64,000 nucleotides of DNA from SZUA-309 sp965230005. Its GTDB lineage: Bacteria; Pseudomonadota; Gammaproteobacteria; Pseudomonadales; Azotimanducaceae. Each line of letters starts with the position of its first letter. Positions within the stretch are counted from its first letter, which is position 1. The position numbers and the translations under genes are program-made. The notes under the pieces are model-generated. The model did no database searches, was not told the DNA's origin, and worked only from the letters and a program-made list of their open reading frames with translations. The stretch is from positions 744,001 through 808,000 of the forward strand of contig OZ245934.1 of NCBI GenBank assembly GCA_965230005.1, in the 5' to 3' direction. Positions 34,010-41,853 of this stretch are shown here, in pieces.

Positions 34010-34933
34010 GTGAGTCTAGGTTTCGTCTTCCCGGGACAGGGATCGCAAACGGTCGGCATGCTTGGCGCCATGGCCGAAGCCCACGACGTCGTTCGAGCAA
34101 CCTTCGACGAAGCCGGCGAGGTGCTGGGGCTTGGGATGTGGGACCTCGTTGCCGAGGGGCCTCAGGAGCGCCTCAACCAGACTGAGATTACTCAGCCGGT
34201 GCTGCTGACCGCGAGCACCGCACTGTGGCGGGCATGGCAGGCGGCGGGCGGTGACGCTCCGGCCATTCTTGCCGGGCACAGTCTCGGCGAATACTCGGCG
34301 CTCGTTTGTGCTGACGCCCTGGATTTCAGCGATGCCGTTGCACTCGTTCACCAGCGAGGCCGCCTCATGCAGGAAGCGGTACCGGAAGGCGAAGGTGCCA
34401 TGGCAGCGATTCTCGGCCTCGACGACGATGTGGTTGCCGACTGTTGTGCTGCCGTTGACGGCGTGGTCAGTCCGGCGAATTTCAACGCGCCCAGCCAGGT
34501 GGTGATTGCCGGTTCCGCGGCAGCGGTTGCTGATGCCGTTGTGCGCTGCACGGAGGCGGGCGCCCGCAGGGCCGTAGAGTTGCAGGTCAGCGGACCTTTC
34601 CATTGTGAACTCATGGCGCCTGCCCAGGAGGGCTTCGCGGCAGCCCTCGATGCCGTGGACCTGCGCATGCCGAAGATACCCGTCGTTCACAACGTCGATG
34701 CGACGGTTGCCGAGACCACCGCCGACCTACGCGCCAAGCTCATCGACCAGATTGCCCAGCCGGTACAGTGGACCCGCTGCGTGCAGGCGATGATCGGCAG
34801 CGGTGCAGACCGCTTCGTGGAATGTGGTGCAGGCAAGGTGCTCAGCGGCCTGCTGAAGCGCATCGATCGCAAGATGCCCGCGAGTAACATCGATGAACCA
34901 GACAGCTTTGCGCAAGCGCTGACGGGGGAGTGA
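34010..34933 (+). CDS. fabD: malonyl-CoA:ACP transacylase
   Basis: A 307-residue transferase that loads malonyl groups onto ACP for fatty-acid synthesis. GTG 34010 gives MSLGFVFPGQGSQ, the family start, preceded by GAAGAGGAGGGGG. GHSLGEYSAL contains nucleophile Ser91, and SGPFHCELM contains the catalytic histidine near 200. The end (VECGAGKVLSGLLKRI) is typical. It lies 194 bases after rpmF with no plsX or fabH between them, and is directly followed by fabG. Confidence 0.95.
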   Translation: MSLGFVFPGQGSQTVGMLGAMAEAHDVVRATFDEAGEVLGLGMWDLVAEGPQERLNQTEITQPVLLTASTALWRAWQAAGGDAPAILAGHSLGEYSALVCADALDFSDAVALVHQRGRLMQEAVPEGEGAMAAILGLDDDVVADCCAAVDGVVSPANFNAPSQVVIAGSAAAVADAVVRCTEAGARRAVELQVSGPFHCELMAPAQEGFAAALDAVDLRMPKIPVVHNVDATVAETTADLRAKLIDQIAQPVQWTRCVQAMIGSGADRFVECGAGKVLSGLLKRIDRKMPASNIDEPDSFAQALTGE

Positions 34934-34938
34934 GCGCT

Positions 34939-35667
34939 ATGAGCGACGCAAAAACGGCGCTGGTGACGGGTGCCAGCCGTGGGATCGGCGCCGCCATCGC
35001 GGATCGCCTTGCTGAGGAAGCGTTCGTCGTTGGCACCGCAACCAGCGAAGCCGGCGCAGAAGCCATCAGCGAGCGTCTCGGAGAGCGCGGCATCGGCGTG
35101 GTCATGCGCGTTGACGACGACGCATCCGTTGAAGCGGCTTTCGCCGTCCTCACAGACGCGGATCAGTCGCCGCACATCCTCGTGAACAACGCGGGGATCA
35201 CGAAGGACAACCTGCTCATGCGCATGAAGGCTGAGGAGTGGACGTCAGTTGTCGATACGAATCTCAATGGTCTTTACCGCGTCGTCAAACCAGTCCTGCG
35301 AACGATGATGAAGGCACGCTGGGGCAGGATCATCAACGTGAGCTCGGTTGTTGCACGCATGGGGAATCCGGGCCAGAGCAACTATGTTGCCACCAAGGCG
35401 GCGATAGAAGGGTTCACTCGCTCCCTGGCTCAGGAGATTGGATCCCGGGGCATCACGGTCAATGCCGTGGCGCCCGGTTTCATCGAGACAGATATGACGG
35501 CGGAACTCGATGACGCTCAGGTGGAACTCATGGCCAGTCGTATACCGCTTGGCACTCTTGGCCAGGCAGGTGATGTGGCGGAAGCCGTCGCCTTTCTTGC
35601 CAGCGACAGGGCGGCCTATATCACCGGTGAAACGCTGCATGTAAATGGCGGCCTGTACATGGGTTGA
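34939..35667 (+). CDS. fabG: 3-oxoacyl-ACP reductase FabG
   Basis: A 242-residue NADPH-dependent reductase of the SDR superfamily. TGASRGIG (10-17) binds the cofactor; NNAGITKDNLLMRM, INVSSVVARMGNPGQSNY and the catalytic YVATK motif match FabG. ATG 34939 is preferred over GTG 34930 because GGGGGAG lies 8 bases before it. It follows fabD by 5 bases. After it comes a strong hairpin and a separate acpP promoter. Confidence 0.95.
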   Translation: MSDAKTALVTGASRGIGAAIADRLAEEAFVVGTATSEAGAEAISERLGERGIGVVMRVDDDASVEAAFAVLTDADQSPHILVNNAGITKDNLLMRMKAEEWTSVVDTNLNGLYRVVKPVLRTMMKARWGRIINVSSVVARMGNPGQSNYVATKAAIEGFTRSLAQEIGSRGITVNAVAPGFIETDMTAELDDAQVELMASRIPLGTLGQAGDVAEAVAFLASDRAAYITGETLHVNGGLYMG

Positions 35668-35703
35668 AGGCGGTCGAACGGCTGAAAAGCAAAGGAAAAA
35701 CAG

Positions 35704-35727
35704 GGCTTCGAAGCAGGCTTCGAAGCC
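35704..35727. promoter_or_regulatory. perfect hairpin between fabG and acpP
   Basis: Two 11-base arms (35704-35714 and 35717-35727) are exact inverse complements around a 2-base AG spacer; each arm also contains the palindrome GCTTCGAAGC. The RNA would form a very stable stem, but AGGAAAAACG follows instead of a U-tract. It is not a standard intrinsic terminator. It may protect the fabG 3' end, act as a processing site, or bind a protein. Confidence 0.6.
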
Positions 35728-35773
35728 AGGAAAAACGCTGCTGTGGGGCAAATCTGTCAACATTGGCGTCAAC

Positions 35774-35802
35774 TTGAATTGGCTATGGGCGGCCTATAGA
35801 AT
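35774..35802 (+). promoter_or_regulatory. sigma-70 promoter for acpP
   Basis: TTGAAT (35774-35779) and TAGAAT (35797-35802) are separated by 17 bases. Transcription should begin near 35809, giving a leader of about 40 bases to the acpP ATG. A dedicated acpP promoter fits the much higher need for ACP than for the other Fab proteins. Confidence 0.6.
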
Positions 35803-35849
35803 GCGCGTCGCCCTGCACCCCAGGAACCAGATTGGGAGATCCCTGCGTA

Positions 35850-36083
35850 ATGAGCAGCGTAGAAGAACGTGTTAAGAAACTGATTTGCGAACAACTCGGC
35901 GTCAAAGAAGAAGAAGTCAAAGACGAAGCGTCTTTTGTCGAGGACCTCGGCGCCGACTCTCTGGACACGGTTGAGCTCGTCATGGCTCTCGAAGAGGAAT
36001 TCGAGACGGAGATCCCCGACGAGGAAGCCGAGAAGATCACCACGGTCAAAGAGGCCATCAGCTACATTCTGGCGCATCAGTAG
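35850..36083 (+). CDS. acpP: acyl carrier protein
   Basis: A 77-residue, strongly acidic carrier protein that holds growing acyl chains on 4'-phosphopantetheine. GADSLDTVELVMALEEEF contains the modified Ser37. The N-terminus MSSVEERVKKLICEQLGVKEEE is typical; ATG 35850 is chosen over 35832 for this reason. The gene has its own promoter candidate and sits between fabG and fabF in the conserved order. Confidence 0.97.
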   Translation: MSSVEERVKKLICEQLGVKEEEVKDEASFVEDLGADSLDTVELVMALEEEFETEIPDEEAEKITTVKEAISYILAHQ

Positions 36084-36197
36084 CCAACCCCACATCCGTT
36101 CGTGCTGAAGCCGCATCTACGTTCCGTAGAGCGGCTTCTTGCGTTTAGGATGACCGCGATCTTCCGGTAAGGTTGCACAGCGAAGCGAGAGAGCGCT

Positions 36198-37433
36198 ATG
36201 AGCAAGCGAAGAGTAGTTGTGACGGGCATGGGGCTGCTGTCGCCCATAGGCAACAGCGTGGAAACCGCCTGGGCGAATGCCCTGGCGGGCAAGAGCGGCG
36301 CCAATGCGATCGAAGGGTTTGATACGGAAGACTACAGCGTCAAGATCTGCGCTTCCGTCAAAGACTTCGAAGTCACGGATTACATCGACCGCAAGGAAGC
36401 CCGGCGACTGGACCCCTTCATTCAGTATGGTATGGCCGCCGGTATCGAGGCGATCAACGACGCAGGGCTCGAAGCAGACCCGGACGACGCTGAGCGCATC
36501 GGCGTGGCGATCGGCTCCGGCATCGGCGGAATCAACACCATCGAAGATACGCATTCGGTGTTGCTCAAAAGTGGACCCCGCCGGGTGTCGCCCTTTTTCG
36601 TTCCAGGCAGCGTGATCAACATGATCTCCGGCAACCTGTCGATACGCTATGGTTTCAAAGGCCCGAACATCGCGATTGTCACGGCCTGTACCACGGGAAC
36701 GCACAACATCGGTGTCGGCGCGCGCATGATTCAGTATGGCGATGCCGACGTCATGATCGTCGGTGGCGCGGAACAGGCGACGTCGCCGATCACCATGGCC
36801 GCTTTCGGTTCCATGAAAGCGCTGTCCACCCGCAACGACGAACCGGAACGCGCCAGCCGGCCGTGGGATCGCGACCGCGACGGATTCCTTCTCGGCGATG
36901 GCGCCGGCGTACTGGTGCTCGAGGAGTACGAGAGGGCCAAGGCACGCGGTGCGAAGATCTACTGTGAAGTCGCGGGCTTCGGAATGAGCGGTGATGCTTT
37001 CCATATCACCAGCCCCGCAGAGGATGGCGCCGGTGCCGTGGGCTCCATGCGCAACGCCCTCAAGGATGCCGGTTTGAATCCCGAAGACGTCGACTACGTG
37101 AATGCCCATGGCACCTCGACGCCACTGGGTGACGTCGCGGAAACCAAGGCGATCAAAGAAGTCTTCGGTGCGGACACGAAAGTCGCCGTCAGCTCGAGCA
37201 AGTCGATGATCGGGCACCTGCTCGGAGCGGCTGGTGCGGTAGAGGCCATCTTCTCGATTCTGGCCGTTGCGAATGATGCCATTGCCCCGACCATCAACCT
37301 CGAGAATCCCGGGGAAGGCTGCGATCTCGACTATGTGCCTAACGCCGCCCGTGATACGACGGTCCGCGCTGCTCTGTCGAACAGCTTCGGCTTCGGAGGC
37401 ACCAACGGCACGGTGATCTTCGGCAAAGTCTGA
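36198..37433 (+). CDS. fabF: beta-ketoacyl-ACP synthase II
   Basis: A 411-residue condensing enzyme that elongates acyl-ACP with malonyl-ACP. The active-site Cys164 lies in VTACTTGTHN; the two histidines lie in NAHGTSTPLGD and MIGHLLGAAG. The C-terminal NSFGFGGTNGTVIF is the family end. Length equals that of E. coli FabF (413). ATG 36198 follows GAGAGAG. pabC, which often follows, is missing; mltG comes next after a hairpin. Confidence 0.96.
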   Translation: MSKRRVVVTGMGLLSPIGNSVETAWANALAGKSGANAIEGFDTEDYSVKICASVKDFEVTDYIDRKEARRLDPFIQYGMAAGIEAINDAGLEADPDDAERIGVAIGSGIGGINTIEDTHSVLLKSGPRRVSPFFVPGSVINMISGNLSIRYGFKGPNIAIVTACTTGTHNIGVGARMIQYGDADVMIVGGAEQATSPITMAAFGSMKALSTRNDEPERASRPWDRDRDGFLLGDGAGVLVLEEYERAKARGAKIYCEVAGFGMSGDAFHITSPAEDGAGAVGSMRNALKDAGLNPEDVDYVNAHGTSTPLGDVAETKAIKEVFGADTKVAVSSSKSMIGHLLGAAGAVEAIFSILAVANDAIAPTINLENPGEGCDLDYVPNAARDTTVRAALSNSFGFGGTNGTVIFGKV

Positions 37434-37445
37434 TTCGCCATCGGT

Positions 37446-37469
37446 CGGCATGCACTACAATGCATGCCG
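37446..37469. promoter_or_regulatory. hairpin covering the mltG start codon
   Basis: CGGCATGCA (37446-37454) and TGCATGCCG (37461-37469) are perfect 9-base inverse complements around a 6-base loop. The mltG ATG (37460-37462) lies at the loop/stem edge, so the start codon would be partly paired. It could limit mltG translation, act as a weak terminator for fabF transcripts, or be a protein operator. No U-tract follows. Confidence 0.5.
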
Positions 37470-38467
37470 TGACCGGTCCCCTGAAAACCCTTCTTGCACT
37501 CTGCGCTGCCGCTGCCCTTGCGCTTGTCGTGGCCGGTCTCTATGGCTGGAACTGGCTCGAGCGGCCCTTCCAACTGGAGGAGGAGCGCGTCGTCACCCTC
37601 CGAGCGGGGCAGAGTTTCGCCGGCTTTGCCGCGGACCTCGAAGCGGAAGGCCTGATTGACCAGGCGAGGATCTGGACACTGCTGACCCGACTCTCTGGCG
37701 ATGCGCGGCGTGTGCAGGCGGGAGAGTATCGTCTGCTCCCCGGTGATACGCCCACCGTCCTCATGAAGCGTCTGCTCAGCGGAGAGGTGGTGACTTACGA
37801 GGTCAAACTCATCGAGGGCTGGACGATTGAAGAGGCGCTGGCGGAACTCGCCCGGCAACCGGCCCTCGAGCAGACCCTCGCCGGCGCGAGCGTCACGACC
37901 CTGCTCGGGGCCCTCGGCCTCCCGGGGGGCAATGCCGAGGGACTGTTCTTCCCCGATACCTACCGCTATGAACGCGGTGCCAGTGATGCAGACATCCTGC
38001 GCCGGGCTTATGAAAAGCTGGAAACGGAACTGGAGGCAGTCTGGACCGGTCGTGACGCCGGTCTGCCCTATGAGACGCCATACGATGCGTTGATTGCCGC
38101 ATCGCTGATCGAGAAGGAGACGGGCCGGGAAGCCGATCGCGCCAGCATTGCGCAGGTCTTCATCAGCCGGTTGCACAAGGGCATGCGGCTCCAGACGGAT
38201 CCTAGTGTGATCTATGGAGTAGGGCCCAGCTTTGACGGCAATCTGACCCGCCGGCACCTGCGTACCGATACGCCTTACAACACCTATACGCGCAAGGGCC
38301 TGCCGCCGACGCCCATCGCCCTGGTGGGGCGACGTTCCCTGGAGGCCGCCGTGCATCCTGCGCCTGGTGAGTTTCTCTACTTTGTCAGCCGCGGTGATGG
38401 CACCAGCCAGTTCTCGGTCAGCCTGGAAGAGCACGAAGCTGCCGTGCGGAAGTATCAGCTCCAGTGA
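37460..38467 (+). CDS. mltG: endolytic murein transglycosylase
   Basis: A 335-residue inner-membrane lytic transglycosylase that cuts nascent glycan strands and sets their length. One N-terminal membrane helix (LLALCAAAALALVVAGLYGW), a LysM-like part (RAGQSFAGFAADLEAEGLI), then the YceG domain with LIEKETG carrying Glu218, the same number as the E. coli catalytic residue. DPSVIYGVGPSFDGNLTR and YNTYTRKGLPPTPI follow. ATG 37460 is used, although GTG 37469 is possible. The stop overlaps tmk (GTGA). Confidence 0.93.
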   Translation: MHAVTGPLKTLLALCAAAALALVVAGLYGWNWLERPFQLEEERVVTLRAGQSFAGFAADLEAEGLIDQARIWTLLTRLSGDARRVQAGEYRLLPGDTPTVLMKRLLSGEVVTYEVKLIEGWTIEEALAELARQPALEQTLAGASVTTLLGALGLPGGNAEGLFFPDTYRYERGASDADILRRAYEKLETELEAVWTGRDAGLPYETPYDALIAASLIEKETGREADRASIAQVFISRLHKGMRLQTDPSVIYGVGPSFDGNLTRRHLRTDTPYNTYTRKGLPPTPIALVGRRSLEAAVHPAPGEFLYFVSRGDGTSQFSVSLEEHEAAVRKYQLQ

Positions 38468-39099
38468 GCGGGCGCTTGATTACCCTCGAGGGCGGGGAGG
38501 GGGTTGGTAAATCCACCAACCTCGCCCTGGTCGTAGAGCTCGTAGAAACCGCGGGGCATCGGGTGTTGACCACGAGAGAGCCCGGCGGGACGCCGCTTGC
38601 CGAGGAGATTCGCGACCTCTTTCTCGGCGTGCGGGAAGAGTCGGTGACGGGCCTAACGGAACTGCTGCTGATTTTCGCTGCGCGGGCCCAGCACCTCGAG
38701 ACCGTTATCAAACCGGCATTGGCAGCCGGCACCTGGGTGGTCTGCGACCGCTTCACCGATGCAACCTACGCTTATCAGGGCGGCGGAAGAGGTCTGCCCA
38801 TGACGCAGATCGCAACCCTCGAAAGCCTGGTGCAGGGCGATCTGCGTCCGGATCTGACGCTGTATCTGGATGTGCCCGTCTCCGTCGGTCAGGCGCGCAT
38901 CGCCGATCGCGAGCATGATCGGGTGGAGCAGGAAGCCGTCGCGTTCTTCGAAGCGGTGCGCGCGACTTATCGCGAGCGGGCGGCCAGCGAGGCCCAGATT
39001 CAGCTCGTCGACGCTTCAGGAACGCTGGAGGTGGTGCAGCAGGAGATCCGGACGCGGATGACGGATTTCCTGAGTGATCCCGGGAAGGCAGGCGCGTGA
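38464..39099 (+). CDS. tmk: thymidylate kinase
   Basis: A 211-residue kinase converting dTMP to dTDP. The P-loop GGEGVGKST lies at residues 10-18. TREPGGTPLAEEIR, VVCDRFTDATYAYQGGGRGL (DR plus the TATQG-like motif) and the LID region follow. GTG 38464 overlaps the mltG stop, and the stop overlaps holB, so mltG-tmk-holB are translationally coupled, the conserved order in gammaproteobacteria. Confidence 0.95.
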   Translation: MSGRLITLEGGEGVGKSTNLALVVELVETAGHRVLTTREPGGTPLAEEIRDLFLGVREESVTGLTELLLIFAARAQHLETVIKPALAAGTWVVCDRFTDATYAYQGGGRGLPMTQIATLESLVQGDLRPDLTLYLDVPVSVGQARIADREHDRVEQEAVAFFEAVRATYRERAASEAQIQLVDASGTLEVVQQEIRTRMTDFLSDPGKAGA

Positions 39100-39980
39100 T
39101 GTTGCCCTGGCTCGAAGCACCCCTGGCGCGCACGCTCAACCTGCACGCGGAAGGCCGCCTGCCGCACGGGCTGCTCATCCGGGGCTATGAGGGCTGGGGA
39201 GAGGTGCTTTTCGCAGAGGCGCTGGCCAGGCAGCTGCTGGCTCTGAAAACGGACGCGGTGCTCAAAACAGTCGCCCATCCCGATCTGAAGTGGATTGAGC
39301 CCGACGGCGCCGTCATCAAGGTTGATGCCATCCGGGAACTCGTCACCTTCGCGACGGGCACGAAACAGGCAGCGCCCTGCAAGGTCGCCGTCATCGAATC
39401 CGCGGAACTCATGAACGCGGCGGCCGCCAACGCGCTCCTGAAGACCCTCGAAGAGCCGCCGCCGGATACCTATCTGATTCTGAGTAGTGCCAGGCCAGCG
39501 CAACTGCTGCCGACCATCATCAGCCGCTGTCAGGCGGTAACGCTCGTCCGGGACAATGCAGAGGCGAGGTCCTGGCTCGCGGAACAGGGGGCTGCCGACT
39601 CGGAGATCGACGAAAAACTCTTCGAGTGTGGAGGCGCGCCGCTTCTCGTAGCCTCGGCCTTTGCCGCCGGTGAGCCTTCCCTGGGTCCGCTGCTCGGTCG
39701 CCTCGCGACCGCTACCCCCGTATCACAGGCAATCGGCGATCTTCTCGAGTGGGATCCGGACCGCCTCACCGGTGCCTGGTACCGCCATTGCACGGCGCTT
39801 CTTGCGGGGCAGTCGCGCATTCCCGGTATTGAGGTGCCAGGCGCGCCGGCGCTGGCGGCTTTCGTCCAGGAACTGGCTTCGATCCGGCGGCAGCTGCTGA
39901 CGACGAACAGCGCCAACGCGCGGATACTGCTGGAACGTCTGCTGGTTCGCTGGCAGAGCGTGCTCCGCGCTGGCGCCTGA
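39096..39980 (+). CDS. holB: DNA polymerase III delta' subunit lacking the zinc module
   Basis: A 294-residue clamp-loader subunit (E. coli HolB is 334). RLPHGLLIRGYEGWGE (21-36) is the degenerate P-loop region, expected because delta' does not hydrolyse ATP. NAAAANALLKTLEEPPPDTYLILSS and the IISRCQ (SRC) motif are diagnostic. Between residues 45 and 61, where most delta' subunits carry a four-cysteine zinc module, the chain passes directly from RQLLALKTDAVLKTV to HPDLKWIEP and has no cysteine. GTG 39096 or ATG 39099 may start it. The next gene, pilZ, is 259 bases away. Confidence 0.9.
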   Translation: MMLPWLEAPLARTLNLHAEGRLPHGLLIRGYEGWGEVLFAEALARQLLALKTDAVLKTVAHPDLKWIEPDGAVIKVDAIRELVTFATGTKQAAPCKVAVIESAELMNAAAANALLKTLEEPPPDTYLILSSARPAQLLPTIISRCQAVTLVRDNAEARSWLAEQGAADSEIDEKLFECGGAPLLVASAFAAGEPSLGPLLGRLATATPVSQAIGDLLEWDPDRLTGAWYRHCTALLAGQSRIPGIEVPGAPALAAFVQELASIRRQLLTTNSANARILLERLLVRWQSVLRAGA

Positions 39981-40239
39981 AGTGCATGCCGTCCGGTTGT
40001 CGGTCACGAACCGGAATTTGTGACGGACATCACGCTGGCAGCATTGACAGTCCCTGGTACCCACCCGAATATGACCCTTGCCTTAACTCCCTCGCGATGT
40101 GAAGGAGTGGGGCGCTGCGCGGGCCCGAGCCAGCGCAGCTCAGGTAAGCCGCTGCTTATGCCAGGCCCATGGGCCCGGGTCGGTAAAGAGAACCGGAAAG
40201 CTGAGTCGCTGCAAGCCAAAGAGGTAAGAAGGACATTCC

Positions 40240-40590
40240 ATGGCAGCAAAGCGCGGAGCGAGAAACGGCATTCTCTCGCTTTCCATCAAGGACAAAGCGG
40301 TGCTCTACGCAGCGTACATGCCTTTCGTCCAGAATGGCGGCCTCTTCATTCCCACGAAAAAAGAGTATGAGATCGGTGATGAGGTCTTCATGCTCCTGAA
40401 CCTCATGGACGAGCCGGAAAAGCTGCCCGTCGCCGGTAAGGTCGTCTGGGTCACGCCGAAAGGTGCCGGGGGCACGAAGGCCGCTGGAATCGGCGTTCAG
40501 TTCAACGATCAGGACGACGTTGCCCGCAACAAGATCGAGACCTATCTCGCCGGCGCCCTGCAGTCGGATCGTCACACGCACACCATGTAA
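40240..40590 (+). CDS. pilZ: type IV pilus PilZ protein
   Basis: A 116-residue single-domain PilZ protein, very close to the founding PilZ of Pseudomonas, which is needed for type IV pilus assembly together with PilB and FimX. NGILSLSIKDKAVLYAAYMP, NGGLFIPTKK and the GVQFNDQDDVARNKIETYLAGALQSDRHTHTM ending are characteristic. It lacks the RxxxR motif, so it should not bind c-di-GMP itself, unlike the PilZ domain at 13.5-14.2 kb. It lies between holB and tatD as in Pseudomonas. No pilus structural genes are in the window. Confidence 0.95.
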   Translation: MAAKRGARNGILSLSIKDKAVLYAAYMPFVQNGGLFIPTKKEYEIGDEVFMLLNLMDEPEKLPVAGKVVWVTPKGAGGTKAAGIGVQFNDQDDVARNKIETYLAGALQSDRHTHTM

Positions 40591-40611
40591 CTCGCGGAAG
40601 GTCCAAGGGCC

Positions 40612-41367
40612 TTGCTGGTCGATTCGCACTGTCACCTGAACTATCTGGAAGAACCTGCTGCCCGGCTCAAGGAAGCCCGTGCGGCCGGCGTCGATCGCCT
40701 GCTCTGTATCGGCGTTGATGCACAGCACATCGACGAGGTGCTCGCCCTCGCCGCGGCAGAACCCGATGTCTGGGCCAGTGTGGGTCAGCACCCGGAAGCG
40801 GCGCAGGGCTCCCTGGACTGGATCGAACCGCTGCTCAATCGACCGCGTGTCGTCGCGGTGGGCGAAACGGGGCTCGACTATCACCACGTCGCGGAGGATG
40901 ATGCCAGGGCGCGGCAGCGGGAAGCTTTCCGGCATCAGCTGCAGCTGGCCAAGCGTCACGCACTCCCCGTCATCGTCCATACGCGGGCGGCGGAAGCCGA
41001 TACGCTGGCGCTGATCCGAGAGTTTCCCGGCGTTGTCGGCGTGTTGCACTGTTTCACGGAATCCTGGGCTATGGCGGCGGCGGCTCTCGAGCTCGGCTAC
41101 TACGTGTCCATCTCCGGGATCGTTACCTTCCGCAACGGTGAGAACGTTCGAGAAGTTGCCCGGCAGGTACCGGACGATCGACTGCTCGTGGAAACCGATG
41201 CGCCCTGGCTGGCACCGGTGCCCTATCGAGGCAAGCCCAACGCCCCGGCTTATGTGCGTGCTACGGCGGAGTTTCTGGCGGAGCTCCGTGGCGTACCGCT
41301 TGCGGAACTCGCGGCGACGACGTCCGCGAACTTCCAGCGGCTCTTTCCGCGGACGGTCAGCACCTGA
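40612..41367 (+). CDS. TatD family metal-dependent hydrolase
   Basis: A 251-residue TatD/YcfH hydrolase with a TIM-barrel fold; members are metal-dependent DNases or phosphohydrolases. LVDSHCHLNYL holds the first two metal histidines, VGETGLDYHH the glutamate, VIVHTRAAEADTL and HCFTES further ligands, and ETDAPWLAPVPYRGKPN the final aspartate. The start is TTG 40612, 21 bases after pilZ, preceded by GGAAGG. It closes the conserved fab-to-tatD cluster. Confidence 0.92.
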   Translation: MLVDSHCHLNYLEEPAARLKEARAAGVDRLLCIGVDAQHIDEVLALAAAEPDVWASVGQHPEAAQGSLDWIEPLLNRPRVVAVGETGLDYHHVAEDDARARQREAFRHQLQLAKRHALPVIVHTRAAEADTLALIREFPGVVGVLHCFTESWAMAAAALELGYYVSISGIVTFRNGENVREVARQVPDDRLLVETDAPWLAPVPYRGKPNAPAYVRATAEFLAELRGVPLAELAATTSANFQRLFPRTVST

Positions 41368-41391
41368 GCGCAGGTCCCGGCAGGGGGTTGT

Positions 41392-41853
41392 TCAGAACTC
41401 CGCTTCGAAAAGCCGGTAGTCCGTTTGCGACATCCCCAGGCTCAGGTAGGTTGCCTGCGCACCGTGGTTTTCTCGTTCCACGTAGAGTCGGATGCCGCAG
41501 GCCTGCGGGTCCTGCCGTGCTTCGCTCTGGATGGCGCCGTGAAGCGCGGTGTAGATGCCCTGACGACGGTACTCCGGGGCGACGTAGACGCTCTGAATCC
41601 ACCAGAAACGGCCGTTGCGCCAGTCGCTCCACTCGAAGGTGACCATCAGCGAGCCGGCGGCGTCACCGTCTCGCTCTGCCACCAGGTAGTGGCCCTCAGC
41701 GGGATGGTCTAGGAGATATTCGATCCCCCGACGCAACCGGGCAGCGTCGAGACCCTTGTCTTCCGTTTCGGCGGCCATGGCTTCCTGAAAAGCCGTGAGC
41801 GTATCGAGGTCGCTGCGAGCAGCGGGCCTGACAGTGAGTGATGAATGACTCAC
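41392..41853 (-). CDS. GNAT family N-acetyltransferase
   Basis: A 153-residue acetyltransferase. GTG 41853 is chosen because it overlaps the stop of the peptidase gene (GTGA) and begins just before the family start (LTVRPAARSDLDTL). VYVAPEYRRQGIYTALHGAI is the acetyl-CoA-binding motif A, and LYVERENHGAQATYLSLGM is motif B. The substrate is unknown. Translation is probably coupled to the S9 peptidase gene upstream. It is convergent with tatD. Confidence 0.87.
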   Translation of the reverse strand: MSHSSLTVRPAARSDLDTLTAFQEAMAAETEDKGLDAARLRRGIEYLLDHPAEGHYLVAERDGDAAGSLMVTFEWSDWRNGRFWWIQSVYVAPEYRRQGIYTALHGAIQSEARQDPQACGIRLYVERENHGAQATYLSLGMSQTDYRLFEAEF

